Positions 8,078 to 16,767 of a stretch of 64,000 nt of DNA are shown in pieces. How positions within the stretch are numbered: position 1 is the first letter of the stretch; every line of letters begins with the position of its first letter. The notes under the pieces were generated by a model. It was not told the DNA's origin and did no database searches. It worked only from the letters and a program-made list of their open reading frames with translations. Both the position numbers and the translations under genes were made by a program. The DNA is taken from NCBI GenBank assembly GCA_001898185.1, contig MKTI01000006.1, positions 806,001 to 870,000 on the forward strand. The letters are read 5' to 3'. The stretch comes from Cellulomonas sp. 73-145 (GTDB lineage: Bacteria; Actinomycetota; Actinomycetes; Actinomycetales; Cellulomonadaceae).

Positions 8078-8800
8078 TCAGAACGCGGCGATGCGCAGCC
8101 CCCACACGATCACCAGGTTCACCACGCCGATCCCGATGCCGCACCAGGCGAGGACGCGGCCGCGCGGGCCGTGCCCGGCTGCGTCGAGAGCGCTCGCCTT
8201 GCGGAGGCCGGTGACGCCCATCCAGACCACGAGGAACGACCCGATGTAGAACCCCGTGAAGAGGCCGGCGGCCAGCATCACGAGCGAGACGACGAAGGAC
8301 GCCACCGCCATGCCGTTCTTGGCCTCCTGCACCGGGACCGGCGCGTACATCGGCGCGCCGATCGGCGGTGCCGTGTAGGCCGGGCCTGCGGGGTAGCCGG
8401 GGCCCGCCGGATAGCCGGGGGCTGCGGGGTAGCCGGGGGCGCCGAACGACGGGGCGCCGGTCGGCGGTCCGTAGGCCGGTGCGCCGGTGGGGCTGCCGAA
8501 CGTTGAGCCGCCGAACGTCGGGCTGCCCACCGCCGGGCTGCCGTACGTCGGGCTGCCGTACGGCGCACTGCCGTAGGTCGGTGCACCGTACGGGTTCGGC
8601 ACCTGATGGTCCGGTGTGGGCGGCGCCGGGGCCGTGGCCGGTGCCGGGGCCGACCACGGCTGCGCCGGTGCGGCCCACTGGGGTGCGGGAGCAGGGGAGG
8701 CGTACGGCTCCGGATGTGCCGGCTGCCACGACGTCAGGCCCACCGCCTCGCCCTCCGGTCCGGCCTGACCCGACGGTGGGTAGGAGTCGTTGCTCGACAC
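8078..8800 (-). CDS. DUF4190-domain membrane protein with Pro/Gly/Tyr-rich N-terminus
   Basis: A 240-residue protein. Residues 1-150 are a low-complexity region with repeats of YGSPTYGS, FGSPT and PGYPAGPGYPA type. Residues about 158-238 hold two hydrophobic segments characteristic of DUF4190 (NGMAVASFVVSLVMLAAG and RVLAWCGIGIGVVNLVIVWG). Such proteins sit in the plasma membrane with a disordered cytoplasmic or surface tail; the function is unknown. The similar Pro-rich head on the RDD protein at 26552 suggests a common theme of repeat-tethered small membrane domains in this genome. Confidence 0.8.
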   Translation of the reverse strand: MSSNDSYPPSGQAGPEGEAVGLTSWQPAHPEPYASPAPAPQWAAPAQPWSAPAPATAPAPPTPDHQVPNPYGAPTYGSAPYGSPTYGSPAVGSPTFGGSTFGSPTGAPAYGPPTGAPSFGAPGYPAAPGYPAGPGYPAGPAYTAPPIGAPMYAPVPVQEAKNGMAVASFVVSLVMLAAGLFTGFYIGSFLVVWMGVTGLRKASALDAAGHGPRGRVLAWCGIGIGVVNLVIVWGLRIAAF

Positions 8801-8890
8801 GGTGCCCCCTTCGTGATGATGCAGTCGCGGACAGTCATCGGCGCGCGGACCTGCGAACTTGAGCCGCCGATGGGCCGCAGCGGGCGCTCG

Positions 8891-9034
8891 CTAGACCCGA
8901 AGCTGCACCCCGGCGAGCTGCTGGAGCTGGTCCCAGACGCGAAGCGCCGTCGCGGCATCCGGTGCGGCGGTGCGGGCCAGCGGCTCGACCCGCACCGGCA
9001 GACCGCGCAGAGCACCGCCGCTGGGTGCGTACGG
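8891..9034 (-). pseudogene. Coding-like stretch read through after the LacI stop
   Basis: Directly in frame after the lacI stop codon there are 47 open codons with strong actinobacterial third-position GC, reading GGALRGLPVRVEPLARTA... and WDQLQQLAGVQLRV before the next stop. It has no start codon of its own. It looks like the C-terminal scrap of an enzyme lost from this spot, but no family can be named, and chance open frame is possible in DNA this GC-rich. Confidence 0.25.
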
Positions 9035-10096
9035 TCAGCGGCGCTGCGCGACCGATCCGCGCTCACGCAGCGGCATGCTCACGCGGTGCACCGGCTCGGA
9101 GGACGTGCCCGTGGTCGCACCGTCCGCGCCGATCTGCTCGACGAGCAGCTCCACGGCCCGTCGGCCCAGGTCGTGGTGCGGGATGGCGAAGGTTGTCAGG
9201 CCCGGGCGCAGCCACTGGGCGAGCGGCGCGTCGTCGAACGAGACGACCGACACGTCGCCGGGGACTGTCAGACGTGCCTCCTGGATCGCCTGGTACGCGC
9301 CGAAGGCCAAGCGGTCGTTCAGGGTGATGATCGCCTGCCCGGGACCCCACTCCTCGAGCAGCCGGTGCGTCGCCTCCCAGCCGACGCGAGGCTCCCACTC
9401 CGACGCCAGGTGACCGCTGGCCAGCTCGAGTCCCGCGGCGTGCAGGGTCTCGCGGATGCCGGCGAGACGTTCGACGCCCGCGACCGTGCCGGGTGGCACG
9501 TCGTGCTCACCGGGGCCCGCTCCGACCAGGTGCACCGAGCGGTGGCCGGCGTCGAGCAGCAGCTGCGCCGCCGCGCGTCCCGCCGTCAGCTCGTCCGGGA
9601 TGACCGCGGGGATGGAGGTGGTGCGCTGCTCCGGGAGGGCGTTGAGCAGGATCGCCGGCACCTGGTCCAGCCCTGAGGGCAGGGGACGGGTGCGGGTGAA
9701 CATCGAGGCGAGGACGATCCCGTCGACCTGCCGGTCGAGCATCGCGTCCAGCAGCTGGCGCTCCAGCTCCGGGTCGCCCTCGGTCTCGCCGATGAACAGC
9801 ATGAAGCCGTGCGCACGCGCCGTCTCCAGCGCGCCCTTGATCATGTCCCCGGCGAGCTGGGAGGTGGCGACGGTGTCGGAGACGAACCCGAGCGTGCGGC
9901 TCGAGCCGTTGCGCAGGCCGATCGAGACGATGTTGGGCCGGTAGCCCAGTGCGGCCGACGCCTCACGGACCCGTTGCTGCACCGTCGGGGAGATGCGCAG
10001 CTCGTCCCCGCGGCCCGAGAGCACCAGCGAGGCGGTGGTGCCGGAGACCCCGGCTGCGCTCGCGACGTCCGCGAGGGTCACTCTCTTCCGGCCCAA
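9035..10096 (-). CDS. LacI-family transcriptional regulator of the sucrose operon
   Basis: A repressor of the LacI/GalR family: N-terminal helix-turn-helix (RVTLADVASAAGVSGTTASLVLSGRG) and hinge, then a periplasmic-binding-protein-like sensor domain (TLGFVSDTVATSQLAGDMIKGAL to the C-terminal FAIPHHDLGRRAVELLVEQI). TTG 10096 is taken as the start because GAGGAG lies five bases upstream and it gives the canonical N-terminus; a GTG at 10114 has no ribosome binding site. It is divergent from the sugar ABC/sucrose phosphorylase operon, whose promoter carries two overlapping dyads, so it most likely represses that operon until sucrose or a derivative binds. Confidence 0.9.
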   Translation of the reverse strand: MGRKRVTLADVASAAGVSGTTASLVLSGRGDELRISPTVQQRVREASAALGYRPNIVSIGLRNGSSRTLGFVSDTVATSQLAGDMIKGALETARAHGFMLFIGETEGDPELERQLLDAMLDRQVDGIVLASMFTRTRPLPSGLDQVPAILLNALPEQRTTSIPAVIPDELTAGRAAAQLLLDAGHRSVHLVGAGPGEHDVPPGTVAGVERLAGIRETLHAAGLELASGHLASEWEPRVGWEATHRLLEEWGPGQAIITLNDRLAFGAYQAIQEARLTVPGDVSVVSFDDAPLAQWLRPGLTTFAIPHHDLGRRAVELLVEQIGADGATTGTSSEPVHRVSMPLRERGSVAQRR

Positions 10097-10240
10097 CTCA
10101 GCTCCTCGGCTCACGCGGATCGTAGTGGGCGCCGTGGAGCCCGCAGGGCACCCGCGTGCCGCTCGCTCGGACCCGACGACGGCGCTCGGTGAGCAGCCCG
10201 GAGCGCACCGACGGCGCGGAGCCGGCGGTGGCTGCGGCGC

Positions 10241-10291
10241 TTGACAGGGCGGCGCCCATACGGGACCTTAGCCGGGCTAAGCCGATTTAGC
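10241..10291 (+). promoter_or_regulatory. Sucrose-operon promoter region with overlapping LacI-type dyads
   Basis: A consensus -35 hexamer TTGACA lies at 10241-10246; no clear -10 is seen. Two overlapping inverted repeats share the GCTAA arm at 10276-10280: TTAGC (10268-10272)/GCTAA, and GCTAAGCCGATTTAGC (10276-10291). Position downstream of the -35 element between the divergent regulator and binding-protein genes fits an operator. Confidence 0.6.
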
Positions 10292-10348
10292 ACCCGTCGG
10301 GCCAGCGTTGGCCGACGACCATGGCCCGCTCCACGAAGGGAGACACCG

Positions 10349-11719
10349 GTGTCTCGACCTGGATCAGCTCGACGAACGGCCCTCACCACCAGCGTGATCT
10401 TGGGAACCGCGCTCGCCCTGGCGGCGTGCAGCGCCCCCGGGGGCACCGCAGGCACCTCCACGGCTGCGTCCACCGGCTCGGCGACCTTCGCCGGCGGCTC
10501 GCCCACGTGCGGCACCTCGCCCGTCACGCTCAGCACCTACATCGAGACCGGGTTCCCGCTGCCGAAGAACCTCACCGACGAGTTCACCAAGCAGTACCCG
10601 AACGTCACCTTCAAGATCCGCGAGGACCAGTTCGCGGTGATCACCCAGAACGCGCCCCGCGTGCTCGTCGACGACCCGCCGGACCTGATGCGGCTGCCGC
10701 AGGTGTCCGGCCTGGTCAAGGACGGTCTGCTGCTGAACCTCGACCCGTACGCCAAGGCGTTCGGCTGGGACAAGTGGCCGGCGTCGCAGCTGGAGCAGAT
10801 GCGCGTGGACGCCGACGGCCGCCGCGGTGACGGGCCGCTCTACGCCATGGGCCTGAACTTCTCCATGACCGGCGTGTTCTACAACAAGGACCTCGCCGCG
10901 ACGTTCGGGATGACCGAGGCGCCCAAGACGCTCGCCGACCTCGACGCCGCGCTGAAGAAGGCCAAGGACGCCGGCATCACGCCGATCGTGCAGTTCAACG
11001 GCGGCGCCACCGGCGGTCTCGCGTTCCCGCTGCAGGGCCTGATGGCCTCCTACGGCGACGCGTCGGCGATCAACTCCTGGATCTACCAGAAGTCCGGCGC
11101 GACGATCGACACGCCGACCAACCTCCAGGCCGCGCAGCACCTGCAGCAGTGGATCTCGTCGGGCTACTTCGCCAGCGACGTCAACTCGATCGACTACGCG
11201 ACCATGATGAGCCGGTTCATCGACGGGAAGAGCGCGTTCATCTTCGACGGCGACTGGGAGTCGGGGAACCTCGACCAGAAGATGCCCGGCAAGGTCGGCT
11301 TCTTCCTCATGCCCCCGGCCCAGGCCGGCGGCAAGTTCGGGGCCATGTCCGCTCCGCTGACCTACGGCATCTCCGCCAAGGCCAAGCACGCCGACTGCGC
11401 CGCCTTCTTCCTCAACTGGGTGGCGACCAACCAGCAGGCCAGGACGATCGACGTCCAGGTGGGCGGCTCGCACCCGATGGGCCCGGCCGACGCCTTCATG
11501 CCGGCGGTCGACAAGAACACGGTCACCGCGCAGACGCTGGCCGCCGGCGCGCAGATCGGCGCGGACAACGGTGCGATGGACTTCATCGCCAACGCGACCG
11601 GTGCCATCTACGCCAAGAGCTGGACGCCCAACCTGCAGAAGCTGGTGGCGGGCCAGATCGACGCCAAGGGGCTGCTGACGGCCGTCCAGGCGGACTACAA
11701 GACCCAGATCGGCAGCTGA
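10349..11719 (+). CDS. Sugar ABC transporter substrate-binding lipoprotein
   Basis: A 456-residue family-1 extracellular solute-binding protein. A signal peptide with lipobox (LGTALALAACSAP, lipidated Cys near residue 27) is followed by the mature binding domain (CGTSPVTLSTYIETGFPLPKN, FDGDWESGNLDQ). It would capture an oligosaccharide outside the cell and deliver it to the two downstream permeases. Start GTG 10349 has AAGGGAGA upstream; the frame is open to 10241, but that part lies in the promoter. No ATPase gene is present in the operon, so an MsiK-type shared ATPase encoded elsewhere is expected, as is usual in actinobacteria. Confidence 0.92.
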   Translation: MSRPGSARRTALTTSVILGTALALAACSAPGGTAGTSTAASTGSATFAGGSPTCGTSPVTLSTYIETGFPLPKNLTDEFTKQYPNVTFKIREDQFAVITQNAPRVLVDDPPDLMRLPQVSGLVKDGLLLNLDPYAKAFGWDKWPASQLEQMRVDADGRRGDGPLYAMGLNFSMTGVFYNKDLAATFGMTEAPKTLADLDAALKKAKDAGITPIVQFNGGATGGLAFPLQGLMASYGDASAINSWIYQKSGATIDTPTNLQAAQHLQQWISSGYFASDVNSIDYATMMSRFIDGKSAFIFDGDWESGNLDQKMPGKVGFFLMPPAQAGGKFGAMSAPLTYGISAKAKHADCAAFFLNWVATNQQARTIDVQVGGSHPMGPADAFMPAVDKNTVTAQTLAAGAQIGADNGAMDFIANATGAIYAKSWTPNLQKLVAGQIDAKGLLTAVQADYKTQIGS

Positions 11720-11729
11720 GGGAACCACC

Positions 11730-12695
11730 ATGCAGAAGCGGTCGACGACCATCCGGCGTCACCGCGAGGACGAGGCCGCAGCTCGCTTCACGACGGACCG
11801 CAGGCGTCGCGCACTTCGCGCGCGGCGCCTGCGGCGCGGCGGGCTGGCCCTGGCGCTCACGGCACCAGCAGTCCTCGCCTACGTGGTCTTCGTGATCCGG
11901 CCCATCGCCATGACGGTGCAGTACTCGTTCTACAAGTGGGACGGGATCACGCCGTCGACCTGGGCGGGACTGTCGAACTACGTCGCGATCCTGCACAACC
12001 CCGAGCTGTCCGGCTCGATCGTCAACGCGTTCACGCTGATCCTGTTCTTCAGCTTCGTCCCGGTGGCGCTCGGCCTGTTCACCGCCAACGCGATCCGCGG
12101 GTTCGCCACCAGCCGGCTGGCCGTCGTCGCCCGCACCGTGCTGTTCCTGCCGCAGATCATCCCGCTGGTGGCCGCGGGCATCATGTGGAGCTGGCAGCTC
12201 TCCACTGACGGCGTCGTGAACCAGGTCTTCCGGCTGCTCGGGCTCGGCCGGTTGGCACGCCCCTGGCTCGGCGACTTCGGCACCGCGCTGCCCGCGGTCG
12301 GCGTGATCGGCGCATGGGTGCTCTTCGGCCTCTGCATGCTGCTGCTGCTCGCGGGGATGACCAAGATCGACCCCTCGCTCTACGAGGCGGCCCGCGTCGA
12401 CGGCGCCGGTCCGGTGCGCGAGTTCTTCTCGATCACGCTGCCGAGCCTGCGGCAGGAGGTGGTCGTCTGCCTCACCGTCACGATCATCGCGGCGCTCGCC
12501 AGCTTCGACATCGTCTACATCGCCACGCAGGGCGGTCCCGGCAACCGGACGCTCGTGCCCGGCCTGGAGATCTACTACCTGGCCTTCTTCCAGCGTCAGG
12601 TGGGCAGCGCCTCCGCGCTGGCCGTCGTCCTGATGCTCCTGGTGCTGGCCGTCGTCCTGCCGCTGCAGTCGCTCAGCCGGGAAGGGAAGTCGTGA
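11730..12695 (+). CDS. Sugar ABC transporter permease (MalF type)
   Basis: A 321-residue inner-membrane permease with a basic N-terminus and about six membrane segments. It has the coupling EAA-type loop LYEAARVDGAGPVREFFSITLP and the typical ending where the following gene overlaps. It is the first of two partners that form the translocation channel for the binding protein at 10349. It begins ten bases after that gene, with GAGGGAA as ribosome binding site. Confidence 0.92.
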   Translation: MQKRSTTIRRHREDEAAARFTTDRRRRALRARRLRRGGLALALTAPAVLAYVVFVIRPIAMTVQYSFYKWDGITPSTWAGLSNYVAILHNPELSGSIVNAFTLILFFSFVPVALGLFTANAIRGFATSRLAVVARTVLFLPQIIPLVAAGIMWSWQLSTDGVVNQVFRLLGLGRLARPWLGDFGTALPAVGVIGAWVLFGLCMLLLLAGMTKIDPSLYEAARVDGAGPVREFFSITLPSLRQEVVVCLTVTIIAALASFDIVYIATQGGPGNRTLVPGLEIYYLAFFQRQVGSASALAVVLMLLVLAVVLPLQSLSREGKS

Positions 12696-13516
12696 TCGTC
12701 TCGCGTCGCGAGCAGTGGCTGGGCCGCGTGCTGCTCGTCATCCTCATGGCGGTGACGGTGCTGCCGTTCGTCAGCCTGTTCGTCACTGCCCTGCACCCCT
12801 CCGGCACCTACCCGGCCGGGCTGTCGTGGCCCGCCACCCCGCACTGGTCCAACTTCACCGAGGCGTTCAAGGCCGCCGACATGGGCCGGCTGCTGTGGTC
12901 GAGCGTGCTGATCGAGGTGGGCGTCGTGCCCGTCTCCCTGCTGATCTCCACGATGGCCGGGTTCGCGCTCGGGCACCTGCGGCCGCCGGGCGGACGGGCG
13001 TTGTTCATCGGGTTCCTGCTGGGGCTGACGCTGCCCTTCGAGGGCATCATCATCCCGCTCTACTACCAGATGCGTGACCTGGGCCTGCTGAACACGAGGT
13101 GGGCGATCATCCTGCCGCTGATCGGCCTCTACATGCCGTTCGCGGTGTTCTGGATGCGCGCGCACTTCATCACCATGCCGGACGACATCTCGGAAGCCGC
13201 CCGGATCGACGGGGCCAACCTGTGGCAGCTGTTCTGGCGGATCCACGTCCCGCTGTCGATGCCCGCCCTGTCGTCGTTGGCGATCCTGCTGTTCCTGTGG
13301 AGCTGGAACCAGTTCCTGCTCGCCGTGGTGCTGGTGTCCGACCCGCTGCAACGCACGATGGCCGGTGCGCTGGGGGCATTCCAGGGTCAGTGGGGGACCG
13401 ACATCCCGCTGCTCTGCGCGGGGTCGCTGCTGATCCTCACCCCGACGTTGGTGATCTTCCTGGTGTTCCAGCGGCGCTTCGTGTCCGCGCTGCTGCAGGG
13501 CTCGCTGAAGGGATGA
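12692..13516 (+). CDS. Sugar ABC transporter permease (MalG type)
   Basis: A 274-residue permease with six predicted membrane segments and the EAA loop ISEAARIDGANLWQLFWRIHVP. Its GTG start at 12692 overlaps the stop of the upstream permease (GTGA), with GAAGGGA preceding, indicating translational coupling and a 1:1 heterodimer. The C-terminus overlaps the following esterase start in the same way, so the esterase belongs to the same transcript. Confidence 0.92.
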   Translation: MIVSRREQWLGRVLLVILMAVTVLPFVSLFVTALHPSGTYPAGLSWPATPHWSNFTEAFKAADMGRLLWSSVLIEVGVVPVSLLISTMAGFALGHLRPPGGRALFIGFLLGLTLPFEGIIIPLYYQMRDLGLLNTRWAIILPLIGLYMPFAVFWMRAHFITMPDDISEAARIDGANLWQLFWRIHVPLSMPALSSLAILLFLWSWNQFLLAVVLVSDPLQRTMAGALGAFQGQWGTDIPLLCAGSLLILTPTLVIFLVFQRRFVSALLQGSLKG

Positions 13517-14541
13517 GGACCTCGACGCCCCGACCCCCGTTCGACCCGCAGATCGCCGCGGCTCTGGCCGCCCACGGTGACGTGGTGACCTCGCTGGCGG
13601 CGGCCGACATCCCGGCCCTGCGCCGCCGGGTGGCCGCCCCCGACGTCGCGGCGATCACCCGCGGCGGCACGTACCGCATGACGTCCCACCGGGTGCCCGG
13701 CACCGGGACGGCTCCGGAGGTGGCGCTGACCCTGGTGCGACCCGTCGTCGCGGACCGACCGCTGCCCGTGCTCTACCACCTGCACGGTGGCGGCATGGTG
13801 ACCGGGGCGGCGCACGAGGAGCTGCCCTGGCTGGTGGACGTCGCGGCGCAGATCGGCGCGGCTGTCGCCGCCGTGGAGTACCGGCTGGCGCCCGAGTGGC
13901 GCTACCCGGCGGCGCTCGACGACAGCTACGCCGGGCTCGTCTGGCTGGTGGAGCACGCCGCGGAGCTGGGGCTCGATCCCGGTCTGGTGGTGATCTGCGG
14001 GGTCAGCGCCGGCGCCGGCCTGGCCGCAGCCACCGCCCTGGCGGCCCGCGACCGTGGCGCCCCGCACCTGGCCGGGCAGCTGCTGGTGTACCCGATGCTC
14101 GACGACCGCAACGACAGCGCGTCCGGGCGCCAGATGGCCGGGGCCGGCGCCTGGGACCGTCAGGCGAACGCCACCGGCTGGAGCGCGTACCTCGGCGACC
14201 GCGTCGGCGGCCCGGACGTGCCCGACTACGCCGCGCCCGCGCGCGCCGAGGACCTCGGCGGGCTGCCGCCGACGTACCTCGAGGTCGCCTCGGCCGAGAC
14301 GTTCCGGGACGAGGACCTCCGCTACGCCGCCCGGCTGTGGGCGTGCGGTGGTGACGCCGAGCTCCACGTGTGGCCCGGTGGCTGCCACGGCTTCGACTTC
14401 CTGGCCCCGGAGGCCGAGCTGTCCCGTGCCGCGCGCGCCGCGCGCGTGAGCTGGCTGATCCGCACGCTCGCGCGGGCCACCGGGGACGGCGTGCTCACGG
14501 GCCTCGCAGCGAGCACGCTGGACGGCGAGCCGACCCGATGA
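13513..14541 (+). CDS. Alpha/beta hydrolase, hormone-sensitive-lipase type esterase
   Basis: A 342-residue carboxylesterase-like enzyme with the HSL-family oxyanion motif HGGG (residues 91-94), the nucleophile elbow GVSAGAG (Ser165), and a C-terminal GGCHGFDF supplying the catalytic His. There is no signal peptide, so it acts in the cytoplasm. Its ATG overlaps the stop of the MalG-type permease, placing it firmly inside the sucrose uptake operon between transport and phosphorolysis. The attractive inference is that it removes acyl groups from an imported acylated sucrose; a general esterase is the alternative. Confidence 0.88.
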   Translation: MRTSTPRPPFDPQIAAALAAHGDVVTSLAAADIPALRRRVAAPDVAAITRGGTYRMTSHRVPGTGTAPEVALTLVRPVVADRPLPVLYHLHGGGMVTGAAHEELPWLVDVAAQIGAAVAAVEYRLAPEWRYPAALDDSYAGLVWLVEHAAELGLDPGLVVICGVSAGAGLAAATALAARDRGAPHLAGQLLVYPMLDDRNDSASGRQMAGAGAWDRQANATGWSAYLGDRVGGPDVPDYAAPARAEDLGGLPPTYLEVASAETFRDEDLRYAARLWACGGDAELHVWPGGCHGFDFLAPEAELSRAARAARVSWLIRTLARATGDGVLTGLAASTLDGEPTR

Positions 14542-14584
14542 CCGCCCTGGACCGCCAGGGCGCCGCAGCGACCAAGGACCTCAC

Positions 14585-16066
14585 ATGACCACCACCCAAG
14601 GCACCGGACCGCAGCTGATCGCCTACGCCGACCGGCTCGGCGGTGACCTTCGCGGACTCCGCGAGCTGCTGACCGGCCCGCTGGCCGGCGCGTTCGGCGG
14701 CGTGCACGTCCTGCCCTTCTTCACGCCGTACGACGGCGCCGACGCGGGCTTCGACCCGCGCGACCACACCTTCGTCGACCCGCGCCTGGGCGGCTGGGAC
14801 GACGTACGGGCGCTGAGCTCGACCCACACGGTGATGGCCGACGTGATCGTGAACCACATGTCCGCGCAGTCGGCGCAGTTCCTGGACGTGGTGGCCCAGG
14901 GCGACCAGTCGCCGTGGGCCGGCATGTTCCTCACCCTGTCGTCCGTGTACCCCGACGGGGTCACGGAGGCGGAGCTCGCCGGCATCTACCGGCCGCGTCC
15001 CGGGCTGCCGTTCACGCCGATGACGCTCGGCGGCCGCCGGCGCCTGGTGTGGACCACGTTCACGGCCGAGCAGGTGGACCTCGACGTGCGGAACCCGCTC
15101 GCCTGGGAGTACCTCACGTCCGTGATCGACACCCTGACCGGCGCCGGGGTGCGGATGCTGCGGCTCGACGCCGTCGGGTACACCGGCAAGGAGCCCGGAA
15201 CCGACTGCTTCATGACCCCGTCCGCGCACGCGCTGACCGACCGCATCACGGCCTACGCGCACGAGCGGGGCGCACAGGTGCTGGTGGAGGTCCACGGCCA
15301 CTACCGCCAGCAGCTCGAGATCGCCCGGCAGGTGGACCTGGTCTACGACTTCGCGCTGCCGCCGCTGGTGCTGCACGCCCTCACTGCGGCCGACCTCGGA
15401 CCGCTGGACCGGTGGCTGGCCGTGCGGCCCGCCAACTGCATCACCGTGCTGGACACGCACGACGGCATCGGCGTGGTGGACGTCGGCGCGAGCGACCTGG
15501 TGCCCGACGTGCCCGGCCTGATGGAGCCCGAGCAGATCAGCGCCCTGGTCGACGCCATCCACGCCAACAGCCGAGGCGGCAGCCGCCAGGCGACCGGCGC
15601 CGCCGCCTCCAACCTCGACCTCTACCAGGTCAACTGCACGTTCTACGACGCGCTGGGCGGCGACGACCGCCGGTACCTGCTGGCGCGGCTGATCCAGGTG
15701 CTGCTGCCCGGCGTGCCGCAGATCTACTACGTCGGGCTGCTGGCCGGCTCCAACGACCTGGACCTGCTGCGACGCACCGGCGTGGGACGCGACGTGAACC
15801 GGCACCACTACACGGCCGACGAGGTGGAGCGGGAGCTCGCCAGGCCGGTGGTGCAGGCGCAGCTGGCCGCGCTGCGGCTGCGGAACAGCCACCCGGCGTT
15901 CACCGGGGAGTTCGCGTGGACGCTCGACGGGACGGCCGCCGAGATGTCGTGGCAGCGGGGGGCCGACCGGGTGGCGCTGTCGTTCGACGTGCGGGACGCG
16001 TCGTTCACGCTGACCGCGTCGGACGAGGGCGGCACGCGGGAGGTGCTGACCGAACGGTCCGTGTAG
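14585..16066 (+). CDS. Sucrose phosphorylase (GH13 subfamily 18)
   Basis: A 493-residue enzyme converting sucrose and phosphate to alpha-glucose-1-phosphate and fructose. The N-terminus (QLIAYADRLGGDLRGL, LPFFTPYDGADAGFDPRDHT) and the whole barrel follow the Bifidobacterium sucrose phosphorylase closely, as recalled. Catalytic residues are the nucleophile D195 (RLDAVGY), acid/base E235 (LVEVHGHY) and D293 (DTHDG), each three positions after the Bifidobacterium residues. The C-terminal part retains GRDVNRHHY. Other subfamily members act on glucosylglycerol or glucosylglycerate, so specificity is likely but not proven. It lies 43 bases after the esterase and ends the operon. Confidence 0.9.
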   Translation: MTTTQGTGPQLIAYADRLGGDLRGLRELLTGPLAGAFGGVHVLPFFTPYDGADAGFDPRDHTFVDPRLGGWDDVRALSSTHTVMADVIVNHMSAQSAQFLDVVAQGDQSPWAGMFLTLSSVYPDGVTEAELAGIYRPRPGLPFTPMTLGGRRRLVWTTFTAEQVDLDVRNPLAWEYLTSVIDTLTGAGVRMLRLDAVGYTGKEPGTDCFMTPSAHALTDRITAYAHERGAQVLVEVHGHYRQQLEIARQVDLVYDFALPPLVLHALTAADLGPLDRWLAVRPANCITVLDTHDGIGVVDVGASDLVPDVPGLMEPEQISALVDAIHANSRGGSRQATGAAASNLDLYQVNCTFYDALGGDDRRYLLARLIQVLLPGVPQIYYVGLLAGSNDLDLLRRTGVGRDVNRHHYTADEVERELARPVVQAQLAALRLRNSHPAFTGEFAWTLDGTAAEMSWQRGADRVALSFDVRDASFTLTASDEGGTREVLTERSV

Positions 16067-16092
16067 CCGACGCGCCGGGCGGGAACTCGCTG

Positions 16093-16497
16093 CTACTTGG
16101 GCGGAGAGGAACTGGGCGCTGGTTCGTCGAAGACCCAGACGTAGTAGCCAACTCCGTCCGGGCGTGTGATCGTCAGGCGCACGCTCAGCCGATCCAGCTT
16201 CAGGACGATGGCGGCCGTGCGACCGTCTTTCGCCTTCGCACGGGAGACGACCTGCGTTGACGCTGGTATCACCGTCACGTCCACGCCGTGGGTGCAGCCC
16301 GCCGAGACGCCCAGCAGCACGATGCCTGACGTGTGGACGCGGGTGGGTCCGGAGCTGACGTCGAACTGCGCGGGCGTGTCCGAGGCGGTGAACAACGTCT
16401 GACCGCACACCGTGAAGGTCCCCGCACCGCCGACCTGGCTGCAGCCGCCGACCGCGATCAGGGCGGCGATCGTGAGGAGCGCAACCCTGACCGCCAT
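16093..16497 (-). CDS. Small lipoprotein of unknown function
   Basis: A 134-residue protein beginning MAVRVALLTIAALIAVGGCSQ, a signal peptide with a lipobox at Cys19. The mature part has two further cysteines (FTVCGQTLF and SAGCTHGVDV) and a C-terminal YYVWVFDEPAP. The frame stays open upstream through the tRNA gene, but that is not coding; ATG 16497 is chosen because it gives a complete lipoprotein signal. No family recognised. Confidence 0.65.
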   Translation of the reverse strand: MAVRVALLTIAALIAVGGCSQVGGAGTFTVCGQTLFTASDTPAQFDVSSGPTRVHTSGIVLLGVSAGCTHGVDVTVIPASTQVVSRAKAKDGRTAAIVLKLDRLSVRLTITRPDGVGYYVWVFDEPAPSSSPPK

Positions 16498-16694
16498 CGG
16501 GCCGGTGCGGCTACGTCGAGCCACGCCGAAGGCGCGCCGCGTGTCGATGAACCGGGCGCGGCCGGAGCGCCACCCACCCGGGGAAGCCAACGAGGCGCCA
16601 CTGGCGTCGTACATCGGCACAGGCAGCCCCTTGTGTGGACGTCTGGTGGTACGAGCCGCCCTGCGCCCTGCGCTCTCCTGCACTGCAGGTCGGG

Positions 16695-16767
16695 TGGGCC
16701 CCGTGGGGATCGAACCCACAACCCGCGGATTAAAAGTCCGCTGCTCTGCCAATTGAGCTAGAGGCCC
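16695..16767 (-). tRNA. tRNA-Lys (anticodon TTT)
   Basis: A 73-nt cloverleaf reads on the minus strand from GGGCCTC at 16767-16761, pairing with GGGGCCC at the 3' end and discriminator A at 16695. The anticodon arm is GCGGA-CTTTTAA-TCCGC, giving anticodon TTT; the T arm is GTGGG-TTCGATC-CCCAC. CCA is not encoded. The 5' end faces the variable region that follows, so the usual integrase target (the 3' end) lies on the other side. Confidence 0.95.

Noticed and set aside
16695..16767. tRNA-Lys as the integration site of the 16.8-26.5 kb island
   Set aside because: The island lies on the 5' side of the tRNA, while integrases normally recombine at the 3' end, and I see no copy of the tRNA 3' end at the far border. 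The integrase remnant may have used another site.
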